Assembly: GCF_013284245.2 (NCBI RefSeq) | Contig: NZ_CP085876.1 | Span: 1,667,501-1,731,500, forward strand | Source: Brevibacillus sp. DP1.3A | Lineage (GTDB): Bacteria > Bacillota > Bacilli > Brevibacillales > Brevibacillaceae | Length of the DNA stretch: 64,000 bases | Reading direction: 5' to 3' | Shown: positions 57,663-64,000 of the stretch, piece by piece | Position numbering within the stretch: position 1 is the stretch's first letter | How the letters are laid out: every line of letters starts with the position of its first letter | Translations under genes and position numbers: made by a program | Notes under the pieces: model-generated | What the model was told of the DNA's origin: nothing | Database searches by the model: none | What the model saw: only the letters and a program-made list of their open reading frames with translations

Positions 57663-59390
57663 TTGAGAGCAGAGTTGCAGCAAGCGCCGACAGCAGCCAG
57701 ACGAAAGTCCATCACCGCTTCACCCGCCTTCGTCTACGTGCTGGTATCGCCACTCTTTTTAATATTGTTGGCTTATGTCGTTTATCCATTGTTCGAAACA
57801 TTCGTTGCGAGTATCAAAATCGATGAGGAAATTACGTGGAAAAACTACATTCGCTTCTTCAGCCTAGAGCATACCGCCAATCTGGAAGCGTTGTGGAACA
57901 GTGTCTACATATCGGTTTTGAGTGTTATTACGTGCGGAATTGTTGGCGTCGCGATGGCGTTTTTATTGGAACGCTATGATTTTCCTGGACGAAAAATACT
58001 TTCTGTGCTGGCTTTGGTTCCGATGGCGTTGCCTCCACTCATTGGTGTTCTCTCGTTTACCTTTTTGTACGGAGAAAGCGGAATCATTCCACGAGCGATC
58101 AAAGAGCTGTTCGGGCTTGCCCAGGTTCCTTTCTCGTTAAAAGGAATTTGGGGTGTGGTCGTCGTTCATACGTTTACGATGTACACCTATTTCTTCATGA
58201 CCGCAACAGCAGCAATCAAGGGACTCGACCCGTCCTTGGAAGAGGCGGCAGCCAGTCTTGGAGCGAATCGCTTTACCGTTTGGCGGCGCATTATTTTGCC
58301 GATGCTCACGCCAGCCATGGTCGCGTCTTCTCTGTTGGTTTTCATGATTTCGATGGCTTCTTATACGGCGCCACTCATTTTCGGAATTGACCGGACGATG
58401 ACGATGCAAATCTATCTGTCTCGCACCAATGGAGATTTGGACATGGCTGCGACGCAGTCTACGATTCTTTCGATTGTTTCCGTGGCTTTTCTTTTGATCA
58501 TGCGTTGGTACCAAGGTGCGCGCAATTACCAGAACTTGAGCAAAGGGGTCAGCGTGCATCGTACCGAGATCAAGAGCAAAGCAGGACGCTACACCACGAT
58601 TGTGCTGTCTTTTATCGGTACAGTCATTCTGATGCTGCCAATTCTCGTATTGGTACTCATCTCCTTCTCGGTGGATGGTACCTGGACGGTGCAAATATTA
58701 CCTCCGGAGTATACCCTTTCGCATTACATGGATTTGTTCACAGATAGCAAGACATGGCGTCCGATTCTCAACAGCTTGCAGTTGTCTGCTATCGCGGTAA
58801 TCGGGATCGTCATTTTCGGTGTAGCTGCGGCATATGCCATGGTTCGCCTCAAGTTTCGCGGGAAAACGCTTCTTGATGTGTTGATCATGCTGCCATGGGC
58901 ATTGCCAGGGACAGTTGTGGCGATCAACCTGATTGCAGCGTTCAGTGAGCCGAATGCATTCAGCTTTGGTCAGGTTTTGATCGGAACATTCTGGATTATC
59001 CCGTTGGCGTATTTTGTCCGACATCTACCACTTGTGTTTCGCTCTACCAATGCGACTTTGATGCAGATGGACCCATCTGTCGAGGAGGCTGCGCGGAATC
59101 TTGGTGCTTCTTGGTGGTACAGCTTCAGACGTGTCGTGTTCCCGATGGCTTGGGGTGGAATTCTCGCAGGTACGCTTTTGGCATTCGTTCAGTGTATCGG
59201 GGAGTTCGTGGCTTCGATTCTGATCTTCACACCGAAGACAACACCATTGTCTGTCGCGGTATTCCAACGCATGTACAGTAATGAATTTGGCACCGCTTGC
59301 GCCTATGGAGTCTTGCAAATCGTGGTCATCATCATCGTGTTGTTCATCTCCAGAAAACTGACCGGAGATAAAGCGGGAACTGCCGTGTAA
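57663..59390 (+). CDS. Fused ABC transporter permease (FbpB type)
   Basis: A 575-residue protein with about 12 membrane helices formed by two permease domains in one chain. Each has an EAA loop: EEAAASLGANRFTVWRRIIL and EEAARNLGASWWYSFRRVVF. This double-domain layout is typical of ferric and 2-aminoethylphosphonate-type importers. TTG 57663 follows GGGGGAAG, 14 bp after the ATPase gene. Confidence 0.92.
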   Translation: MRAELQQAPTAARRKSITASPAFVYVLVSPLFLILLAYVVYPLFETFVASIKIDEEITWKNYIRFFSLEHTANLEALWNSVYISVLSVITCGIVGVAMAFLLERYDFPGRKILSVLALVPMALPPLIGVLSFTFLYGESGIIPRAIKELFGLAQVPFSLKGIWGVVVVHTFTMYTYFFMTATAAIKGLDPSLEEAAASLGANRFTVWRRIILPMLTPAMVASSLLVFMISMASYTAPLIFGIDRTMTMQIYLSRTNGDLDMAATQSTILSIVSVAFLLIMRWYQGARNYQNLSKGVSVHRTEIKSKAGRYTTIVLSFIGTVILMLPILVLVLISFSVDGTWTVQILPPEYTLSHYMDLFTDSKTWRPILNSLQLSAIAVIGIVIFGVAAAYAMVRLKFRGKTLLDVLIMLPWALPGTVVAINLIAAFSEPNAFSFGQVLIGTFWIIPLAYFVRHLPLVFRSTNATLMQMDPSVEEAARNLGASWWYSFRRVVFPMAWGGILAGTLLAFVQCIGEFVASILIFTPKTTPLSVAVFQRMYSNEFGTACAYGVLQIVVIIIVLFISRKLTGDKAGTAV

Positions 59391-59425
59391 AGCTGGATGC
59401 CTTCGTGAAAAAGGAGGAGCTTCTC

Positions 59426-61963
59426 GTGGATGTCAGTGAATCGATGGACAAGAAATCACCGATGGTACAGCCGACTAAATTGCCCTGCCCGCCAATTCCC
59501 GTATCTGTTCGCACCATGCAGGGGGAACACGGACTGCTCGATCTATGGAAAGCGATTAAGCCGCTCGCTACCATTGCCAGTGCCATGAACACAGGTGCCC
59601 ATCCAGACGATGAGCACAGTGCTATGCTCGCTTACTTGGCGCTGGGGAGAGGCGTGTATACCACGAGTGTGATCGCGACGAGAGGGGAAGGCGGCCAAAA
59701 CGAAATCGGCTGCGAGCAAGGTACCGCACTTGGGATTATCCGCACGCGCGAGTTGGAAGAAGCATCATCTCTCGGCAATGTGACGCTTGGCATCTTAAGC
59801 GAAGAGCTGGATGATCCCATCCATGATTTCGGGTTCTCCAAATGCGCCGAAGAAACCTTCCGCAAATGGGGCGAAGAGGTCGTGTACGAGCGATTGATTC
59901 GAAAAATCAGGGAGCTGCGCCCCGATGTCGTCATTGCTTGCTTTGAAAATGAACCGACGACACACGGACATCACCGGGCGATTACATTACTGACACAGCG
60001 AGCTTTCCACGAAGCAGCCGATCCACAGATCTTTCCGGAGCATAGGCAGGCTGGACTTTTGCCGTGGCAAATGAAAAAGCTGTATTTGCCTATCATGGAC
60101 AACGATGATTATCACGTTGCTGTACCCGTTGGGGAATATGACCAAATCTACGGCTCATCCTATGTTCAGCTTGGTGAGCGATCGAGGTTTATGCATAAGA
60201 CACAGGGCATGGGTGTTCATTACGACGAAGGCCCGACCTACAATTACTACCGATTGGATGCTTCTGTTTCTCCGGCACCGGAAAAAGAGCGCGACTTTTT
60301 TTCCGGACTGCCCGTCAGTTTTGCTGATCTGGCGCAGAGCATCGCTGCAAAAGGCGGGCAAGAACTCGCCGAAGGGCTTCACCGTATGCACGATGCGGCT
60401 ACAGATGTATTGAATGCCTACCCGCGTTTTGCTGAGGTGGCACAAAGGGTTAACCGCATGAAGGCTTTGCTTGCGACTGCACAACAAGAAGTACGCAAGG
60501 CCCTACTCGATGAAGAAACAAAGATTGATTTGATGTATCGGCTAGGACTCAAGGAAGCGCAGCTAAACCGTGCCAGTGCGGAGGCTCTGTCTTTGGTGGT
60601 GAAAATCAAGCCGGAGACGGGCGAGTGGGTGGCAGGCCAGACGACAACCGTTACCGTAACGGCTTACAACGGCGGCTCGCTTGAGGTTGAGCATGTGCAG
60701 CTGCGTATGCGTGTTCCCGCTGGATGGACGGCGAAACCGCTCACGCCAACTGCGTTTCCGCGACTTGCTTACAATCAGACGGTGTGCACCGTATTTGAGG
60801 TATCGATTCCTGCTCAGACGGAGCTGTTCCATCCTTACAAGCCGCCCGTGCTCGATGTCGAGGTGCTCTATTTCGCATTTGAGACAGCCAGTACGATTCG
60901 CGTGGAGCCGGATAGCCGTGTAGCTGTTCTTCCGCCGTATGCCGTGACGCTGACCCCCTCAGATGTGGTTCGGAACACGCTGCATACGGATGAGACGATC
61001 CCGGTTAAGGTAACACTGAAACAATACCGTCCGGGAAGCTCTACAGCCAAGGTCGCTCTCGTTGTCCCGGCAGGCTGGACAGCGGAGCCAGCCTTTGTCG
61101 ATGTTCCGTTTTCTTTCCGCAGCGAGACGAAAACGATCGCTTTTACTGTTCATACCACACCGCAGGTGACGAATGGCAAATATCAGATTAGCGCTACGGT
61201 AACGGGGACAGACGGTGTGACAGAGATCGCGCAAGATGTGCAGGTCATAGAATACCCGCATGTCGGTCGCACGTATTTCATCCGGCCCGCTACGCTGACT
61301 GTTCAAGCCTTTGACTTAGCCATCCCGAAAAATCAACGGATCGGCTACGTATCCAGCGGCTTTGACAATATGGATAAATACTTGCGCGCGGTTGGGGTGA
61401 ATTGCCTCAATCTGGACGCAAACGAAATACAATCGGGCGATTTGTCCCGCTACGACACGATTGTTCTCGGTATTCGCGCATACGGATTCCGCCGCGAATT
61501 AATTGAGAGCAACCAGCGTCTTTTGCATTATGTAGAAAACGGCGGAAATCTCGTCGTTCAATATCACAAGCCGGAGGACAAATGGAAGCCGCACTTGGCA
61601 CCTTACCCTATTTTTATCGGCGAATCGCTGATCGATTGGCGGGTGACCAATGAGCAATCAGACGTCCGTATGCTGGCCCCTGACCATCCGATGTTTCAGG
61701 AGCCAAACGTGATTACCCAAGCAGACTGGGATGGATGGGTGCAGGAGCGCTCCATTTACAATCCTTCTCGCTGGGGGAGCGAGTATACCGAGCTGATTGC
61801 GACAAGTGATCCAGGCGAACCGGAGTTCCGCGGCATTTTCCTCACGGCGCACTATGGAAAAGGGACGTACACCTACAGCTCGCTTGCCTGGTTCCGCGAG
61901 ATTCCACAGCTAGTCCCTGGCGCTTTTCGCTTGTTCGTCAACATGATCAGTCAGAAGCAGTAA
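59426..61963 (+). CDS. PIG-L family deacetylase with C-terminal Ig-like and ThuA/GATase-like domains (no signal peptide)
   Basis: An 845-residue protein. The PIG-L/LmbE zinc site is visible: AHPDDE at residues 58-63 and THGHHRA near 180. A helical linker is followed by two NEW3/CARDB-like beta domains (AGQTTTVTVTAYNGGSLEV, VPAGWTAKP; then KVALVVPAGWTAEP) and a C-terminal alpha/beta domain (RIGYVSSGFDNMDKYL, DTIVLGIRAYGFRREL). PIG-L enzymes remove acetyl groups from N-acetylglucosamine conjugates. GTG 59426 has AAAGGAGGAG at 5-6 nt and is preferred to GTG 59405. No signal peptide is seen, unlike its paralogue downstream. Confidence 0.87.
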   Translation: MDVSESMDKKSPMVQPTKLPCPPIPVSVRTMQGEHGLLDLWKAIKPLATIASAMNTGAHPDDEHSAMLAYLALGRGVYTTSVIATRGEGGQNEIGCEQGTALGIIRTRELEEASSLGNVTLGILSEELDDPIHDFGFSKCAEETFRKWGEEVVYERLIRKIRELRPDVVIACFENEPTTHGHHRAITLLTQRAFHEAADPQIFPEHRQAGLLPWQMKKLYLPIMDNDDYHVAVPVGEYDQIYGSSYVQLGERSRFMHKTQGMGVHYDEGPTYNYYRLDASVSPAPEKERDFFSGLPVSFADLAQSIAAKGGQELAEGLHRMHDAATDVLNAYPRFAEVAQRVNRMKALLATAQQEVRKALLDEETKIDLMYRLGLKEAQLNRASAEALSLVVKIKPETGEWVAGQTTTVTVTAYNGGSLEVEHVQLRMRVPAGWTAKPLTPTAFPRLAYNQTVCTVFEVSIPAQTELFHPYKPPVLDVEVLYFAFETASTIRVEPDSRVAVLPPYAVTLTPSDVVRNTLHTDETIPVKVTLKQYRPGSSTAKVALVVPAGWTAEPAFVDVPFSFRSETKTIAFTVHTTPQVTNGKYQISATVTGTDGVTEIAQDVQVIEYPHVGRTYFIRPATLTVQAFDLAIPKNQRIGYVSSGFDNMDKYLRAVGVNCLNLDANEIQSGDLSRYDTIVLGIRAYGFRRELIESNQRLLHYVENGGNLVVQYHKPEDKWKPHLAPYPIFIGESLIDWRVTNEQSDVRMLAPDHPMFQEPNVITQADWDGWVQERSIYNPSRWGSEYTELIATSDPGEPEFRGIFLTAHYGKGTYTYSSLAWFREIPQLVPGAFRLFVNMISQKQ

Positions 61964-62083
61964 TGCCCCATCCACTCCGGGCCAACCGTGGGTCGATCCA
62001 TGGCTACATCAATGAAATGCAAACGTACAGACCGCCATGATTGATATAGACATCAATCTGAAAATGGAATGGAGGAACGTTCA

Positions 62084-64000
62084 TTGAGTAAGGGGAAACT
62101 TGCCAAGCTGTACACGATTACGACTGCAGCGGTGCTGGCTACGAGTCTGATTATGCCGGTAGCACCCGAGACGGCCCATGCAGACCGCGGGGTTGTCGAC
62201 CTGTGGAAAGCCATCAAGCCGCTCACCACGATTGCCAGTGCGATGAACACCGGAGCACATCCGGACGATGAGCACAGTTCAATGCTCGCGTACTTGTCGC
62301 TTGGCAAAGGGGTGGACACATCCAGTGTCATTGCGAACCGAGGCGAGGGAGGACAGAACGAGATAGGCAGCGAGCTAGGTAATGCGCTGGGGATCATTCG
62401 TACCCGCGAATTGCAGGAAGCTTCCAAAATCACGAACATCCATCTGGAGAACCTCAGTGAAAAAATCGATGACCCTATTTTTGACTTCGGCTTTTCCAAA
62501 AGCCCGGATGAAACCCTGCAAAAATGGGGCGAGGATGTCGCGTATGAAAAGCTCATCCGCCGTATCCGGACACTGAGACCCGATGTCGTGATTCCCGCAT
62601 TTTTGAACGAACCTTCGACTCACGGTCATCATCGCGCGATTAATGTCATTACGGTACGGGCATTCAAGGATGCCGCAGATCCAAACGTTTTTCCACAGCA
62701 TGCAAAAGAAGGCTTGGCTCCTTGGCAGGTGAAAAAACTGTATTTGCCTGCAAAGGAACAGGATTACTCGGTCAAGGTGCCTGTTGGCGACTATGACGAA
62801 ATTTATGGTGCCTCTTACGTTCAACTCGGCGAAGAATCCCGTTTCATGCACAAGAGCCAGGGCATGGGACGTCACTATGACGAAGGGCCAAGCTTCAATT
62901 ATTACAAGCTCGATCAAGCCATCGTAGAGACAAAAGACAAAGAGGCAGACTTTTTTGGGGGAATTGCCTATTCATTTGACGATTTAGCCAAAGAAGTGGC
63001 CAGCCAGTCTGGCGGGGGAAAAGTCGCGAGTGAACTGAAAAAGCTGCAAAAGGATGCCACAGAGGTCATTGCTGCGTACCCAAGCTTTGCCTCAGTAGCC
63101 AAGGAAGCGCATGAAATGCTGGCGGATGTGGAAAAAACGACGGCAGCAGTTGAATCATCCTCCTTGCCAGCTGACACGAAAACAGACTTGCGCCATCGTT
63201 TGGGAGTGAAGAAATCTCAGCTGAACAAAGCGAGTGCCGAAGCGCTCTCGCTCGTAACCAAAGTAAAGCCTGAGACAACTGAGTTGGTAGCTGGCCAAAC
63301 AACGAAAGTAACGGTTACGGCTTACAACGGCGGCCAAGCAAAAGTCGGGAAGATCAATCTCGCGCTGAATGTACCAAAAGGCTGGCAAGCCAAGCCGCAA
63401 ACGACCACCAGCTTCTCATCGCTCGGCTACAATCAGACGGTGAAAACGACATTTGATGTCACAGTTCCTTCTGATGCCGCTCTGTTCCAACCGTATGCCG
63501 CTCCAGCCATTACGGCAGACGTCAGCTACAACTTTGCAGGCTCGACGGCGAATAGCCATGTGACACCAGCAGATGCCATTGCAGTTCTTCCATCTTTTTC
63601 TATGGTGCTGAGTCCAAGTGCGACGGTTTTGAATACGCAGAAGCCAGAGGAGCCAATCCCGGTCAAGGTTACAGTGAAAAACTACAATCCAGGTGCAGCG
63701 AAAACCAACATCTCTCTCGATGTACCAAAAGGCTGGAGCGTAGAACCACAAGCAACAGCGCTCGCCTTTGAGGCCAAGGGAGAAACGAAGTCGGTTGCCT
63801 TTACGGTCAAAGCAGATGCTTCGGTCCAACCGGATAAGTATACGGTGACAGCAGTAGCGTCTGGCAGTGGTAAAGAGAGCCGACACGGAGCACAAGTGAT
63901 CCGTTACCCGCATATTGGCACGACATATTTTGTCCAACCTGCAACGCTTGCGATCCAGGCGTTTGACCTGAAGGTCCCGGAAGGCTTGAAGGTCGGTTAC
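62084..64000 (+). CDS. Secreted PIG-L family deacetylase paralogue, partial
   Basis: The frame runs from TTG 62084 (GGAGGAACG upstream) to the window edge, 639 codons with no stop. A signal peptide (MSKGKLAKLYTITTAAVLAT onward) ends at AHA-D, residue 33. The catalytic AHPDDE is at 58-63 and STHGHHRA follows near 180, then beta domains with VPKGWQAKP and VPKGWSVEP. It is collinear with the gene at 59426 throughout. The C-terminal domain is just beginning at the edge (AFDLKVPEGLKVGY). A tandem duplication gave one internal and one exported enzyme. Confidence 0.87.
   Translation, partial: MSKGKLAKLYTITTAAVLATSLIMPVAPETAHADRGVVDLWKAIKPLTTIASAMNTGAHPDDEHSSMLAYLSLGKGVDTSSVIANRGEGGQNEIGSELGNALGIIRTRELQEASKITNIHLENLSEKIDDPIFDFGFSKSPDETLQKWGEDVAYEKLIRRIRTLRPDVVIPAFLNEPSTHGHHRAINVITVRAFKDAADPNVFPQHAKEGLAPWQVKKLYLPAKEQDYSVKVPVGDYDEIYGASYVQLGEESRFMHKSQGMGRHYDEGPSFNYYKLDQAIVETKDKEADFFGGIAYSFDDLAKEVASQSGGGKVASELKKLQKDATEVIAAYPSFASVAKEAHEMLADVEKTTAAVESSSLPADTKTDLRHRLGVKKSQLNKASAEALSLVTKVKPETTELVAGQTTKVTVTAYNGGQAKVGKINLALNVPKGWQAKPQTTTSFSSLGYNQTVKTTFDVTVPSDAALFQPYAAPAITADVSYNFAGSTANSHVTPADAIAVLPSFSMVLSPSATVLNTQKPEEPIPVKVTVKNYNPGAAKTNISLDVPKGWSVEPQATALAFEAKGETKSVAFTVKADASVQPDKYTVTAVASGSGKESRHGAQVIRYPHIGTTYFVQPATLAIQAFDLKVPEGLKVGY

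Noticed and set aside
1-64000. tRNA, rRNA, riboswitch or CRISPR loci
   Set aside because: No cloverleaf, rRNA signature, conserved riboswitch core or short regularly spaced direct repeats were recognised on reading both strands.

Overview
The window looks like the chromosome of a spore-forming, Gram-positive member of the Bacillales, most likely Brevibacillus or a close relative. That is an inference from an H-type small acid-soluble spore protein, spore-coat-like small proteins, coproheme decarboxylase, strong AAGGAGG ribosome sites with many TTG/GTG starts, and moderate GC. I saw no rRNA, tRNA, CRISPR array or intact transposase.

1-17,000: a catabolic regulon for hydroxyproline and probably collagen-derived peptides. 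It holds the small subunits of a D-hydroxyproline dehydrogenase (minus strand, one cut by the window edge), an Xaa-Pro-type M24 peptidase, an oligopeptide-binding lipoprotein, a complete branched-chain-type (Liv) ABC importer, a sigma-54 activator, and an operon of FAD oxidase, 4-hydroxyproline epimerase, DapA-family deaminase, semialdehyde dehydrogenase and a second proline-racemase-family enzyme. Together these encode trans-4-hydroxy-L-proline -> cis-4-hydroxy-D-proline -> pyrroline-4-hydroxy-2-carboxylate -> 2-oxoglutarate semialdehyde -> 2-oxoglutarate. Four transcription units carry near-perfect -24/-12 sigma-54 promoters. Two of these have matching 18-bp TGT-N12-ACA dyads upstream that are candidate activator sites.

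17,000-30,000: housekeeping and surface genes: yisL, a 2184-residue protein with about 21 carboxypeptidase-regulatory-like repeats, a MurR/RpiR regulator with nagB, chdC (hemQ), a secreted YcdB/PepSY-like protein, and an aromatic-acid-exporter-like membrane protein that probably starts at CTG.

30,000-40,000: a spore-surface/glycan operon (two DUF2642-like small proteins, two GT2 enzymes, and a GT4 fused to a polysaccharide pyruvyl transferase), sspH, a MarR-controlled ArsA-like operon with two copies of a 20-bp operator, then YwqG-like, NADAR and lipoprotein genes.

40,000-50,250: an amino-acid ABC importer followed by IclR, ornithine-cyclodeaminase-like, aminotransferase, YfcC transporter, M20 amidohydrolase, threonine-dehydratase-like and LysR genes. 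They form a coherent amino-acid catabolic cluster of unknown substrate.

50,250-54,100: gene-poor. It holds an orphan IS-like end, an HxlR regulator facing a PRISE-like dehydrogenase, a tiny Asn/Pro-rich peptide gene, a small conserved-looking protein, and two about 200-bp nested hairpin elements in opposite orientation, bracketed by 29-bp direct repeats. A third copy of the element lies at 8950-9130.

54,100-64,000: a ROK repressor with its operator, a ferric/polyamine-type ABC importer (lipoprotein, ATPase, fused permease) and two PIG-L-type deacetylase paralogues. One paralogue has no signal peptide. The other has one and runs off the window.
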